A stretch of 64,000 bases of DNA from Chitinophaga oryzae. Its GTDB lineage: Bacteria; Bacteroidota; Bacteroidia; Chitinophagales; Chitinophagaceae. The notes under the pieces are model-generated. The model was not told the DNA's origin and ran no database searches. It saw only the letters and a list, made by a program, of their open reading frames with translations. The position numbers and the translations under genes were made by a program. Each line of letters starts with the position of its first letter. Position 1 is the stretch's first letter. Location of the stretch: the NCBI RefSeq assembly GCF_012516375.2, contig NZ_CP051204.2, forward strand, positions 1,860,001-1,924,000, read 5' to 3'. Shown piece after piece: positions 1-8,325 of this stretch.

Positions 1-621
1 GACCGCGCTGATGAAATGACCCAGTGGATGGACGTGTTTAACCAGGTGAAAGCGCCCATGGGCGTCTATTCTACGCTGGGAAACCACGACTACGGCGATT
101 ATTACCCCTGGCCGGATAAAACACCTGCCGGTCACAGCGAATTGCAGATGAAAAACCTGGAGCGCCTGAAGGAAGTCCACGGTGAACTGGGATGGAAGCT
201 CATGATGAATGAAAACGTAGTGCTGGAGAAAGATGGCGGCCAGATCGCCCTCCTTGGTGTGGAAAACTGGAGCGCCATCAAGCGTTTCCCCCGCCACGGC
301 GACCTTCGCCGCGCCTATGACGGGATAGACCACATCCCCTTCAAAATCCTCATGTCGCACGACCCCACCCACTGGGACGCCCAGATCCGTCCTGAATTCC
401 CGGATATTGACCTCACCCTCGCCGGCCATACCCACGGCATGCAGTTCGGCGTGGAAATACCCGGTCTCAAATGGAGCCCCGCCCAATACTTCTATAAAGA
501 ATGGGCAGGCCTGTACAAAGCCGGAGAGCAACGCCTGTATGTGAACAGGGGCTTTGGTTTCCTCGGTTACCCGGGCAGGGTAGGCGTATTGCCGGAAATT
601 ACGGTAATAGAACTTGTTTGA
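1..621 (+). CDS. Metallophosphoesterase, C-terminal part (5' end outside window)
   Basis: The reading frame is open from base 1, so only the last 206 residues are present. The visible part has the calcineurin-like phosphoesterase motifs GNHD (about residues 27-30 of the fragment) and a C-terminal GHTHG, both of which supply metal-binding histidine and aspartate ligands. The family uses a two-metal centre to hydrolyse phosphoesters. Proteins with this C-terminal layout often have N-terminal membrane helices and act on envelope substrates, but that part is not in the window. The gene stops with TGA at 619-621 and is followed by a repeat-rich intergenic stretch rather than a clear hairpin terminator. 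The family call is firm. The substrate is unknown. Confidence 0.85.
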   Translation, partial: DRADEMTQWMDVFNQVKAPMGVYSTLGNHDYGDYYPWPDKTPAGHSELQMKNLERLKEVHGELGWKLMMNENVVLEKDGGQIALLGVENWSAIKRFPRHGDLRRAYDGIDHIPFKILMSHDPTHWDAQIRPEFPDIDLTLAGHTHGMQFGVEIPGLKWSPAQYFYKEWAGLYKAGEQRLYVNRGFGFLGYPGRVGVLPEITVIELV

Positions 622-785
622 TATTTTGATATTTTGGGATTTGGAAATTTAGGGATTTAGGGATTGGGTTAATGATGAAGGGCTTCCTTTGAAATCTCCA
701 AATCTCCAAATCTCCAAATCCCAAAATCCCAAAATCCGTAAATCCCAAAATCCGTAAATCCGTAAATCCCAAAATATGCTATATT
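622..785. repeat. Short-period intergenic repeat element (AAATCCC-type units, inverted arms)
   Basis: The left arm (about 622-670) is built of TTTTGGGATTTGG and ATTTAGGG-like units. The right arm (about 690-778) is an array of 8-9 bp units such as AAATCTCCA, AAATCCCAA and AAATCCGTA. The two arms are roughly reverse complementary, so the transcript could fold into a long imperfect hairpin. A related element lies at 26850-27005. No coding potential is apparent. Confidence 0.6.
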
Positions 786-806
786 GTGGCCTGTATCTCT
801 TGTTCA

Positions 807-1715
807 ATGCGCGTATTCCTGACATGTCTGCTACTGTTTTGCAGTGTTTTCGCTGAGGGTCAGTCCCTGGCGGACCTGGAAAGACAATTGGATTCACTGC
901 TGAATAAACAACAGAAAAGTGAAGTGGTGGCATCCCTGAGTTATGGCAATAATCCTGCTTACGGCGCCAAGACCGTTAACCTCGAACAGCCTATCGTTAT
1001 GAAGGCTTACCTTTCCCCCTCACTGACCTGGTATCATAAAAGCGGCTTGACCGCCGGAGCGAGCGGCTATTACCTCTTCGATACCGACAAAAATCACTGG
1101 TTTGAATGGGACTTTACTGCCGGTTACGACTATACGAAAAAAAGAAACTTCCTCACCGGCATTTCGTATACCCGTTATCTTTTTGCCGATTCCACCGATG
1201 TTCCGGCCACGCCGATCAACAATGAAATATTTTCCTATTTCTATTACCGTAAATGGTGGCTGCACATGGGCATTAGCCTGGATTTCGGCTGGGGATCCTA
1301 TACCAGCGGCACCCGGCGTTTGAAGGAACATGTGACGGGCAGCGACTTTAACGTGATCGCCACGGTACGGCACCCGTTTATTTTTGATGGCCTCTTGTTC
1401 TCCGACGACGCGTTGTTGCTGCAGCCCTCCCTGTCGCTCACCACAGGCACCGCCAATTATTACAGCCAGCTGTCGGCTTTCCGCTATATGGGCCGCTCTC
1501 CCAAATTGAAACCGAATAAAGGGCGTCCCGGGAAAGTGCTGAGTTATGAAGACCATACCGGTTTTGAGCCCCGCGCCATTGATTGTACGATCAATGCTTC
1601 CTATCTGTTCCATCAGTTTACTTTTTCTCCCTCTTTCACTGTTTTTAAGCCGCTGACAGGCCCGGAACTGCAATTGATGGGCTATTTCACCGCCCGTCTG
1701 TCCTACAGTTTCTGA
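807..1715 (+). CDS. Secreted protein, probable outer-membrane beta-barrel
   Basis: This 302-residue protein begins with a signal peptide (MRVFLTCLLLFCSVFAEGQ). I chose the ATG at 807 because it opens directly into the signal peptide; an in-frame GTG at 786 would add seven residues with no obvious purpose. The mature part is rich in alternating aromatic and polar stretches (WYHKSG, YYLFDTD, WFEWDFTAGYDY, YFYYRKWWLHMG) and ends in RLSYSF. That pattern and the terminal phenylalanine are typical of outer-membrane barrels. No named family is recognised. The upstream repeat element may carry its leader. Alternative: a soluble secreted beta protein. Confidence 0.65.
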   Translation: MRVFLTCLLLFCSVFAEGQSLADLERQLDSLLNKQQKSEVVASLSYGNNPAYGAKTVNLEQPIVMKAYLSPSLTWYHKSGLTAGASGYYLFDTDKNHWFEWDFTAGYDYTKKRNFLTGISYTRYLFADSTDVPATPINNEIFSYFYYRKWWLHMGISLDFGWGSYTSGTRRLKEHVTGSDFNVIATVRHPFIFDGLLFSDDALLLQPSLSLTTGTANYYSQLSAFRYMGRSPKLKPNKGRPGKVLSYEDHTGFEPRAIDCTINASYLFHQFTFSPSFTVFKPLTGPELQLMGYFTARLSYSF

Positions 1716-1828
1716 TTTCTTTAACAAATAGCACGGAATTTGTATCTAGGGAATCTCCCTGAGATAAGTAGGGGTATTTTACTGTTCGGGCGTCTATAAT
1801 TTTAACCATTATTAACAACATAAGAATT

Positions 1829-2437
1829 ATGAAAAAACTGTTTCTCGCCGTTGCCATGCTCGCAATGACCGCTGTTACCACCACTGTCAGCGCACAGAAA
1901 TTACTGCGCTTTGGTATTAAAGGTGGCGCCAACCTTGGAAAACTGGATGGTTCCGGATTTCAGGACGGATTCAAATTAGGCTACCATCTTGGTGGTTTCG
2001 CACAGTTAAACCTGGCTAAAGGTTTTGGTGTGCAGGGTGAAGTGATCTTTTCATCAACCAAAACAGAGACCACCGATAAATTCAGCGATATCTACGAAGG
2101 AGTAAGCACCTCCGACAACCGTAAAAAAGTTAATCTGAACTACCTGAGCATTCCGTTGCTCGCAAATATTGATCTTGGTACTCCCCGTCTGAAACTGCAG
2201 GTAGGTCCTCAGTTCGGCGCCATGGTGAGCGACAGGAAAGTTTTTGGTGCTGCCAATACTGCCTTTAAAGGTGGTGAAATTTCCGGCGTGGCCGGTCTGT
2301 GGCTGCAGCTGCCTATCGTGAATGTCAGCGCCCGTTACATCATTGGCTTCAATGACGTAAAAGGCATCGAAAGCGTTACCAACACCAGCAACTGGAAAAA
2401 CCAGAGCATCCAGCTGGGTGTGGGTGTAACCCTGTAG
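1829..2437 (+). CDS. PorT-like outer-membrane beta-barrel protein
   Basis: This 202-residue protein has a signal peptide (MKKLFLAVAMLAMTAVTTTVSA) and a barrel of the small outer-membrane family typical of Bacteroidota (PorT-like, OMP_b-brl_2). The features seen are FGIKGGANLG near the mature N-terminus, strands with GYHLGGFAQLNL and GVQGEVIFSS, LNYLSIPLLANIDLG in the middle, and the terminal strand QSIQLGVGVTL. It starts at an ATG after an A/T-rich leader (aacataagaattatg), as is common in this phylum. It stands alone and is followed by a perfect 32-bp inverted repeat. The fold is confidently assigned; the cargo or role is unknown. Confidence 0.8.
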   Translation: MKKLFLAVAMLAMTAVTTTVSAQKLLRFGIKGGANLGKLDGSGFQDGFKLGYHLGGFAQLNLAKGFGVQGEVIFSSTKTETTDKFSDIYEGVSTSDNRKKVNLNYLSIPLLANIDLGTPRLKLQVGPQFGAMVSDRKVFGAANTAFKGGEISGVAGLWLQLPIVNVSARYIIGFNDVKGIESVTNTSNWKNQSIQLGVGVTL

Positions 2438-2793
2438 TTGCACGCTCACACGCACGCAAAGCATACAAAGAAGCCCGTATTTTTGTAAGAACACAAAGAA
2501 GCGGAGACCACACACGAGAATATTGTTGATCATTTCGATATAGTCGATATAATACAATATTCTCGTGTGTGGTCTCCGCTTCTTTTCTTTGCGCTTTTCT
2601 CTCTATCTTTCTCTCTTTGTTTAACTTTCTATTCCTTTCTTTGTGCGCTTACAAAATAAGGGCTGCTTAGCGCTCTTTGCGGGATGACAACTCGTCACTT
2701 GGCACCAAACTTGACAAGGTAGGAGAGCATAAAAAAACGGAGGCTTCTGCAGCTTTTTCTGCCAGAATGTCCTCCGGGCATTAAATATCTCAG
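2438..2793. other. Intergenic region between PorT-like gene and lon
   Basis: Besides the 32-bp inverted repeat, this 356-bp stretch holds a pyrimidine-rich run (about 2585-2645) and, in the presumed lon leader, a possible hairpin CGGAGG (2738-2743) / CCTCCG (2771-2776) with TTCTG/CAGAA nested inside. No exact TAnnTTTG box and no CIRCE operator were found. I see no gene here. Confidence 0.5.
2495..2585. repeat. Perfect 32-bp inverted repeat with 27-nt loop
   Basis: The left arm 2495-2526 (begins AAAGAAGCGGAGACC) is exactly reverse complementary to the right arm 2554-2585. The 27-nt loop at 2527-2553 is AT-rich and contains TCGATA twice. The hairpin is far longer than a usual terminator and lacks a clean U-tract, although T/C-rich DNA follows. 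The flanks contain ACAAAGAAG-like words on both sides, so the inverted symmetry continues imperfectly. Confidence 0.9.
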
Positions 2794-5196
2794 ATGAACA
2801 GATTTTATTTAGGAAATTCGGAAGATGAAATGGAGTTCATGCCTATTATCCCTTTGAATGAAGACGGGGAGGGTCAGGAGGATGATAACATTCCCGATGA
2901 ACTGGCATTATTACCATTGCGCAATACCGTCCTGTTTCCCGGTGTGGTTTTACCGATCACTGTGGGAAGGGATAAATCCATAAAGGCAGTTAACGACGCA
3001 TACAAAGCTGACAAATTGATCGGTGTGGTGGCACAGAAAGACAGCACCATCGAAGACCCCAACGTGGCCGATCTGAGCGATGTGGGTACTGTGGCCCGTA
3101 TCGTCAAACTTATCAAAATGCCGGACGGCGGCACTACCATCATCATACAGGGCCGCAAACGCTTCAGGATAAAAGAGATTGTTTCGGAAGATCCGTATTT
3201 CAAAGCCAGAGTAACCCTGTTACAGGATGAGGCGGCGGAGGACGATTCCGAATTTGAAGCTTATATCTCCTCTATCAAAGACCTCGCTGCGCAGATCATC
3301 CAGCTGTCGCCCAATCTGCCTTCGGAAGCGAGCATTATCCTGAAGAACATCGAAAATGCCTCTTTCCTGGTGCATTTCGTATCTTCCAACCTCAACTCGG
3401 ACCTGAAAGATAAACAGCAACTGCTGGAAATCAATAACCTGCGTACCCGCGCGGAACTCTTGATGAAACTGTTGCAGACAGAGTTGCAGTTGGCAGAACT
3501 GAAAAATAAAATCACCAATAAAACCAAGGCAGATCTCGACAAGCAGCAGCGCGACTACTTCCTGCAACAGCAGATGAAGTCCATCAAGGAAGAACTGGGT
3601 GGCGACGCCAACGACCGCGAGCTGAAAGAAATGAAGCGCAAAGCGGAAGAAAAGAAATGGCCGGCCGCGGCGGCCGAAGCCTTCGCCAAAGGAATCGAAA
3701 AACTGGAACGCATGCATCCCAGCACACCGGACTACAGCGTGGTGTACAACCACCTGGACCTGCTGCTGGACCTGCCCTGGGGCGAATATACCACCGACAG
3801 CTACGACCTGAAAAAGGCGAAAAAAATACTGGACCATGACCATTATGGCATGGAAAAAATCAAGGAGCGCATCCTGGAATACCTGGCGGTACTGAAACTG
3901 AAAGGGGATATGAAATCACCGATCCTGTGTTTCGTTGGCCCTCCGGGTATCGGTAAAACCTCCCTCGGCCGTTCTATTGCCAGCGCGGTAGGCCGTAAGT
4001 ACGTGCGGTTGAGCCTCGGCGGACTGCATGACGAAAGCGAGATCAGAGGTCACCGTAAAACCTATATCGGCGCTATGCCAGGCCGCGTGATACAGTCTAT
4101 CCGCAAAATCAAATCTGCCAATCCTGTCATGATCCTCGATGAGATCGACAAGATCGGCAACGATCTGCGCGGCGACCCGAGTTCAGCCCTGCTGGAAGTA
4201 CTGGACCCCGAGCAGAACAGCACTTTTTACGATAATTACCTGGAGCTGGAGTTCGATCTGAGCAAGGTGTTGTTTATCGCGACAGCGAACAATATCAACG
4301 CTATCCACCCTGCGCTGCGCGACAGGCTGGAGATCATTGACCTCAGCGGTTATTCCATCGAAGAGAAGACCGAGATCGCCAAACGCCACCTGCTGCCCAA
4401 ACAGAAGGAAGCACATGGACTGAAAGACGCGAAATTCAAGATAGCCAATAACGTTATCGAGCATGTTATTGCAGACTATACCCGCGAAAGCGGCGTCCGG
4501 GAGCTGGACAGGCTCTTTGCCGCTATCATGCGTAACCTGGCCAAAGAAGTGGCCATGGAAAACAAGCTGCCGGAGAACATCACCAACGCGGATATAGAGC
4601 GGATACTGGGCAGGCCCCGTTATTCCAACGAAATCTATAAAGTGGGCAACCCTCCGGGTGTTGCCGTCGGGCTGGCCTGGACGTACGTGGGCGGCGATAT
4701 ACTCTTCATCGAAAGCAGCCTGAGCGAAGGCAAAGGAGAACTGAAACTGACGGGTAACCTGGGGAACGTGATGAAAGAGTCTGCCGTTACGGCCCTGACC
4801 TATTTACAGTCCAACCCCGCTATGCTGAAGCTGGACCCGAAAATCTTCCATACAAAGAACGTACATGTGCACGTACCGGAAGGCGCGGTGCCGAAAGACG
4901 GTCCCAGTGCGGGTATTACCATGCTGACAGCGCTGGCCTCCGCATTTACCGGCCGGAGGGTAAAATCCTACCTGGCGATGAGCGGAGAGATTACGCTGAG
5001 AGGACAGGTGCTGCCGGTAGGGGGCATCAAAGAAAAAATTCTGGCCGCCAAAAGGGCAGGTATCAAGGAAATTATCTTATGCTGGCAGAATGAGAAGGAT
5101 ATAAAGGACATAAATCCTTCATATATCAAAGGCATGAAGTTTCATTATGTAAGAGAAATGAACCAAGTGCTGGAAATAGCGTTATTAAAGAAGTAA
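2794..5196 (+). CDS. lon: ATP-dependent protease Lon
   Basis: This is a full-length Lon protease of 800 residues. It degrades misfolded and regulatory proteins in the cytoplasm as an ATP-driven hexamer. The N-terminal substrate-binding domain spans about residues 35-240, with the usual [15 protein letters not shown] opening. The AAA+ module has Walker [10 protein letters not shown] at 382-390 and Walker [11 protein letters not shown] at 446-455. The protease domain has the nucleophile Ser705 in KDGPSAG and Lys748 in GGIKEK, spaced 43 residues apart as in E. coli Lon. The start at 2794 gives an acidic N-terminal extension; an in-frame ATG at 2830 is an alternative. It is monocistronic and is followed by a hairpin with a T-tract. 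Confidence 0.98.
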   Translation: MNRFYLGNSEDEMEFMPIIPLNEDGEGQEDDNIPDELALLPLRNTVLFPGVVLPITVGRDKSIKAVNDAYKADKLIGVVAQKDSTIEDPNVADLSDVGTVARIVKLIKMPDGGTTIIIQGRKRFRIKEIVSEDPYFKARVTLLQDEAAEDDSEFEAYISSIKDLAAQIIQLSPNLPSEASIILKNIENASFLVHFVSSNLNSDLKDKQQLLEINNLRTRAELLMKLLQTELQLAELKNKITNKTKADLDKQQRDYFLQQQMKSIKEELGGDANDRELKEMKRKAEEKKWPAAAAEAFAKGIEKLERMHPSTPDYSVVYNHLDLLLDLPWGEYTTDSYDLKKAKKILDHDHYGMEKIKERILEYLAVLKLKGDMKSPILCFVGPPGIGKTSLGRSIASAVGRKYVRLSLGGLHDESEIRGHRKTYIGAMPGRVIQSIRKIKSANPVMILDEIDKIGNDLRGDPSSALLEVLDPEQNSTFYDNYLELEFDLSKVLFIATANNINAIHPALRDRLEIIDLSGYSIEEKTEIAKRHLLPKQKEAHGLKDAKFKIANNVIEHVIADYTRESGVRELDRLFAAIMRNLAKEVAMENKLPENITNADIERILGRPRYSNEIYKVGNPPGVAVGLAWTYVGGDILFIESSLSEGKGELKLTGNLGNVMKESAVTALTYLQSNPAMLKLDPKIFHTKNVHVHVPEGAVPKDGPSAGITMLTALASAFTGRRVKSYLAMSGEITLRGQVLPVGGIKEKILAAKRAGIKEIILCWQNEKDIKDINPSYIKGMKFHYVREMNQVLEIALLKK

Positions 5197-5338
5197 CTGT
5201 GATGAACATGCTTTTTGTCGGTTTCGCTGAGGAGTGGAGGTGGAAGCGGAGAGAGAAATGCTGACGAAAGTTATTGACTTGCAGCTATAATGCTAATTGT
5301 ATAAATAAATTAGTTTTAGTTTTAATATAAACGAATTT

Positions 5339-5366
5339 TGTTGCCAGTCCTGGCAGCAATTTTTTA
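5339..5366 (+). terminator. lon terminator
   Basis: Hairpin TGTTGCCA / TGGCAGCA (one G-U pair, loop GTCC), followed directly by ATTTTTT, about 140 bases after the lon stop codon. Confidence 0.75.
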
Positions 5367-5430
5367 AAGTTCATATCGGTTTTGTTGTGACCCCGGTATG
5401 AGCATCATGTTGATTGTTTTAAGGGTTCTT

Positions 5431-5459
5431 AAAGCCATTCCTCTCAGCGGAATGGCTTT
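5431..5459. terminator. Terminator-like hairpin between lon and pdxJ
   Basis: Perfect 11-bp stem with a 7-base loop. The flanking T-runs are weak (TTTAATATTTTG on the plus side), so it may be a backup terminator for lon or only a structural element. Confidence 0.5.
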
Positions 5460-5538
5460 AATATTTTGCCTCATGACGGACATGATTATTACTGATTTTT
5501 TGATTCCCGGAGATAGGGGCGAAGGATAGAAGTATTAT

Positions 5539-5583
5539 AAAAAAGATACCCGTTTGATATATCATCAAACGGGTATCTTTTTT
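5539..5583 (-). terminator. pdxJ terminator (bidirectional)
   Basis: Perfect 20-bp stem (5539-5558 with 5564-5583) around a 5-base loop, with T6 tracts at both ends. It lies 16 bases after the pdxJ stop codon and should stop transcription from either side. Confidence 0.9.
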
Positions 5584-5599
5584 ATGTTTTATACTATTG

Positions 5600-6334
5600 T
5601 TAGTGGTCGGCCAGTTGCCTTTTGTACAGCTGGATGGTGTTTTCGAGGCCATAATACAGCGCATCGACCACGAGGGCATGACCGATAGACACTTCTTTCA
5701 GTTGCGGGATATGCAGTTTAAAGAAACGGAGGTTGTCGAGGTTCAGGTCATGGCCGGCGTTGAGTTCCAGGCCGATGTTGGTGGCTTCGCGGGCGGTATT
5801 TTTATAGTCGTTGAACAGCTGCAGGTTTTGCGGCTGTGTACGAGCTTTCGTGTATTCTTCCGCGTAAGGGCCGGTATACAGCTCGATACGGTCTGCGCCG
5901 GCGGTTTTAGCGCCTTCCACCTTGTCTGGTTCTGCATTGAGGAAGATGGAAACGCGGATGCCTGCTTTTTTCAGTTCACTGATCACTTCCTTGAGCTGGG
6001 ACTGGTGCTGGATGGTATCCCAGCCGGTGTTGGAGGTGATGGCGTCCGGTGGGTCCGGTACGAGCGTGCACTGATGGGGCTTTACGGACAGTACGAGGTC
6101 CATAAAGTCTTTGGAAGGGTATCCTTCAATATTAAATTCGGTAGTGACAAGGGGTTTAAGGTCTCTTACGTCCTGGTAGCGGATATGACGCTCGTCCGGG
6201 CGGGGGTGTACGGTGATACCGTCAGCGCCGAACCGTTCGCAATCCTGTGCCACTTTAAGAATGTCCGGTAGGTTGCCGCCCCGTGCATTGCGCAGGGTAG
6301 CAAACTTGTTGATATTTACGCTCAGCTTTGTCAT
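5600..6334 (-). CDS. pdxJ: Pyridoxine 5'-phosphate synthase PdxJ
   Basis: This 244-residue enzyme makes pyridoxine 5'-phosphate from 3-amino-2-oxopropyl phosphate and 1-deoxyxylulose 5-phosphate, the last ring-forming step of the DXP-dependent vitamin B6 route. Family signatures seen are the N-terminal LSVNINKFATLRNARGG, DGITVHPRPDERHI and FNIEGYPS in the phosphate-binding barrel, and LNAGHDLN near the C-terminus. The length matches the family. The start is fixed by the conserved MTKLSVN. The -7 promoter box sits only five bases before the ATG, so the mRNA may be leaderless. The gene is single and ends at a strong bidirectional terminator. DXP, its substrate, also feeds Dxr, encoded at 28.6 kb. 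Confidence 0.97.
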   Translation of the reverse strand: MTKLSVNINKFATLRNARGGNLPDILKVAQDCERFGADGITVHPRPDERHIRYQDVRDLKPLVTTEFNIEGYPSKDFMDLVLSVKPHQCTLVPDPPDAITSNTGWDTIQHQSQLKEVISELKKAGIRVSIFLNAEPDKVEGAKTAGADRIELYTGPYAEEYTKARTQPQNLQLFNDYKNTAREATNIGLELNAGHDLNLDNLRFFKLHIPQLKEVSIGHALVVDALYYGLENTIQLYKRQLADH

Positions 6335-6338
6335 GTCA

Positions 6339-6346
6339 CAAAAGTA
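6339..6346 (-). promoter_or_regulatory. -7 promoter box of pdxJ (leaderless start)
   Basis: TACTTTTG on the minus strand matches TAnnTTTG. Its last base is five bases from the pdxJ ATG (6332-6334), so transcription should begin at or within a few bases of the start codon. No TTTG is seen at the -33 position, which falls in the ATTACGA repeats. Confidence 0.5.
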
Positions 6347-6351
6347 CTAAT

Positions 6352-6514
6352 CAATTACGAATTACGGATTACGAATTACGAATGGGAGCTGTTTTATTGC
6401 AGTGTGGACAAATAATCTGTGCAAATAAAAAGATCCCGATAAATAAAAAGACCTGAGCAAATTGTCTTCGCTCAGGTCTTCGCTTTCCGAATTCGTAATT
6501 CGTAATTCGTAATT
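6352..6514. repeat. ATTACGA heptamer arms flanking the ahcY terminator
   Basis: The left arm 6354-6383 has about four tandem copies of ATTACGA (one reads ATTACGG). The right arm 6488-6514 has the reverse complement TTCGTAA repeated three to four times and runs into the ahcY stop codon. About 105 bp lie between, including the ahcY terminator. The same heptamer builds the palindrome at 60004-60115. Confidence 0.85.
6444..6480 (-). terminator. ahcY terminator
   Basis: Perfect 11-bp stem AAGACCTGAGC (6448-6458) / GCTCAGGTCTT (6470-6480). Read on the minus strand it is followed by TTTTTATTTAT. It lies about 33 bases after the ahcY stop. Confidence 0.85.
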
Positions 6515-7841
6515 AATATCTGTAGTAGTCTGGTTTGAACGGACCATCTGCCGGAATGCCGAGGTATTCGGATTGTGCAGGGGTGAGTACGTCCAGTTCC
6601 ACACCGATTTTTTTCAGGTGTAAGCGGGCAACTTTTTCATCCAGGTGTTTAGGCAGTACGTATACTTTGTTTTCGTACTGGTCTGAATTCAGCCACAGTT
6701 CCAGCTGAGCCAGTGTCTGGTTGGTGAAAGAGTTACTCATTACGAAGGAAGGGTGGCCGGTAGCGCAACCCAGGTTCACCAGGCGGCCTTCTGCCAGCAG
6801 GATGATATCTTTACCGTCGATGGTATATTTATCTACCTGGGGTTTGATTTCCACTTTGGTGTTACCGTAGTTCTTGTTCAGCCATGCTACATCGATTTCG
6901 ATGTCGAAGTGGCCGATATTGGAAACGATACATTTATCCTTCATCAGTTTGAAGTGTTCGCCGGTGATGATGTCGCGGCAACCGGTAGTGGTAACGATGA
7001 TGTCCGCTTCTTTAACGGCATCGTTCATTTTTTTCACTTCATAACCTTCCATAGCGGCTTGTAAAGCACAGATCGGGTCGATTTCGGTAACGATGACACG
7101 GGCGCCTGCACCTCTCAGGGATTCAGCAGAACCTTTACCTACGTCGCCAAAACCGGCAACAACAGCCACTTTACCGGCGATCATCACGTCGGTAGCACGA
7201 CGGATAGCGTCTACACAGGATTCGCGGCAACCGTATTTGTTATCAAATTTGGATTTGGTAACAGAGTCGTTGATATTGATGGCGGGCATCGGTAAAGTAC
7301 CGTTTTTCATGCGCTCATACAGGCGGTGAACTCCGGTAGTGGTTTCTTCACTCAGACCTTTGATGTGCTGGATCAGCTCAGTGTATTTGTCCAGTACCAT
7401 GTTGGTCAGGTCGCCACCATCGTCCAGGATCATGTTCAGCGGACGGTCAGCGCCGCCGAAGAACAGGGTTTGTTCAATACACCAGTCAAATTCCTGTTCG
7501 TTAAGACCTTTCCAGGCAAATACCGGAACGCCGGCAGCAGCAACGGCAGCAGCAGCGTGGTCTTGTGTAGAGAAGATATTGCAGGAGCTCCAGCGTACTT
7601 CCGCACCCAGGTGTACCAGGGTTTCGATCAGTACGGCGGTCTGAATGGTCATGTGCAGACAACCGGCGATACGTGCGCCTTTCAGGGGTTTTTTATCACC
7701 ATATTCTTCTCTCAATGACATCAAACCGGGCATTTCGGCTTCTGCCAGCTCTATCTCTTTACGACCCCAGGCCGCAAGTGACATATCTTTTACCTTATAC
7801 GGAAGGCTAAAGTCGATGTTGGATTTTGCAATTGTGGACAT
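6513..7841 (-). CDS. ahcY: Adenosylhomocysteinase (S-adenosylhomocysteine hydrolase)
   Basis: This 442-residue NAD-dependent enzyme splits S-adenosylhomocysteine into adenosine and homocysteine and so keeps methyltransferases active. It is cytoplasmic and normally tetrameric. The sequence shows the family opening ([15 protein letters not shown]), the substrate site around [13 protein letters not shown] (residues 87-99), the NAD-binding loop GFGDVGKG at 230-237, and the conserved C-terminus KPDYYRY. Length and ends fit the family exactly. A -7 box lies 17 bases upstream, leaving a leader of about ten bases, so there is no room for an SAH or SAM riboswitch. The stop codon overlaps an ATTACGA-type repeat. 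Confidence 0.98.
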   Translation of the reverse strand: MSTIAKSNIDFSLPYKVKDMSLAAWGRKEIELAEAEMPGLMSLREEYGDKKPLKGARIAGCLHMTIQTAVLIETLVHLGAEVRWSSCNIFSTQDHAAAAVAAAGVPVFAWKGLNEQEFDWCIEQTLFFGGADRPLNMILDDGGDLTNMVLDKYTELIQHIKGLSEETTTGVHRLYERMKNGTLPMPAININDSVTKSKFDNKYGCRESCVDAIRRATDVMIAGKVAVVAGFGDVGKGSAESLRGAGARVIVTEIDPICALQAAMEGYEVKKMNDAVKEADIIVTTTGCRDIITGEHFKLMKDKCIVSNIGHFDIEIDVAWLNKNYGNTKVEIKPQVDKYTIDGKDIILLAEGRLVNLGCATGHPSFVMSNSFTNQTLAQLELWLNSDQYENKVYVLPKHLDEKVARLHLKKIGVELDVLTPAQSEYLGIPADGPFKPDYYRY

Positions 7842-7857
7842 TAAATAAAGTTTTGTG

Positions 7858-7865
7858 CAAATCTA
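7858..7865 (-). promoter_or_regulatory. -7 promoter box of ahcY
   Basis: TAGATTTG on the minus strand matches TAnnTTTG and lies 17 bases upstream of the ahcY ATG. The expected -33 position reads TTAT rather than TTTG. Confidence 0.45.
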
Positions 7866-7977
7866 GGCTTATTTTAACTTTTTACATAATAGCGCCGCCC
7901 TCCTCACCGCAGTGACCCCCTAAAATTTTGTTAATCATTTTATTAGAGCCATCTCTGCCGATCGTTTTCAAATTAAA

Positions 7978-8009
7978 TTTGATTTAATATAAATTATGTT
8001 ATAAGTTTG
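7978..8009 (+). promoter_or_regulatory. Probable promoter of the adhesin operon
   Basis: TTTG at 7978-7981 and TAAGTTTG at 8002-8009 are separated by 20 bases, an exact match to the Bacteroidota primary-sigma consensus. The leader would be about 310 bases long before the ATG at 8326. Confidence 0.5.
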
Positions 8010-8325
8010 TAAATTAAAATATATGATTTAATATTTAATTGTTTAGTGGTAAAGAACAGTAAGAAGAGTATGAGCAATTATTAAACATCATTGTAAGCGC
8101 AATTTGTGTGTCTTATTTTCTCCCCATCCCCGGGGTATTGATAACAATAATTGCCGGCAACAAAGGTTTTTCAGCTTCAACGTATGAAGTATTCAGGTTA
8201 AAGGTTTGCCGGGAGAGCCAATTACGAGGCATATAGGGTTTTATAAAGGACTGTTTTTTACATTTTTAAAATCTATATGTATAAATAGAAATTTACACAC
8301 GCATATGTTAGTCCTGTCCCATCCT

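Larger units (their letters stand above)
5197..5599. other. Convergent lon / pdxJ intergenic region
   Basis: This 403-bp region separates two convergent genes and contains three hairpins: the lon terminator, an 11-bp stem at 5431-5459 (AAAGCCATTCC / GGAATGGCTTT) and the pdxJ terminator. No gene is seen. Confidence 0.6.
7842..8325. other. Divergent ahcY / adhesin intergenic region
   Basis: This 484-bp AT-rich region separates ahcY (minus) from the adhesin operon (plus). It contains one good promoter for each side. No hairpin terminator, small gene or RNA was recognised. The in-frame TTG at 8206 and the ATG at 8305 are judged to be leader, not starts of the adhesin. Confidence 0.5.

Noticed and set aside
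649..933. 94-residue minus-strand reading frame with repeated FWDLRI units
   Set aside because: It only translates the AAATCCC-type DNA repeats and overlaps the start of a signal-peptide gene on the other strand.
7842..8000. SAM or SAH riboswitch upstream of ahcY
   Set aside because: The likely transcript leader is only about ten bases, and no conserved riboswitch core was recognised.
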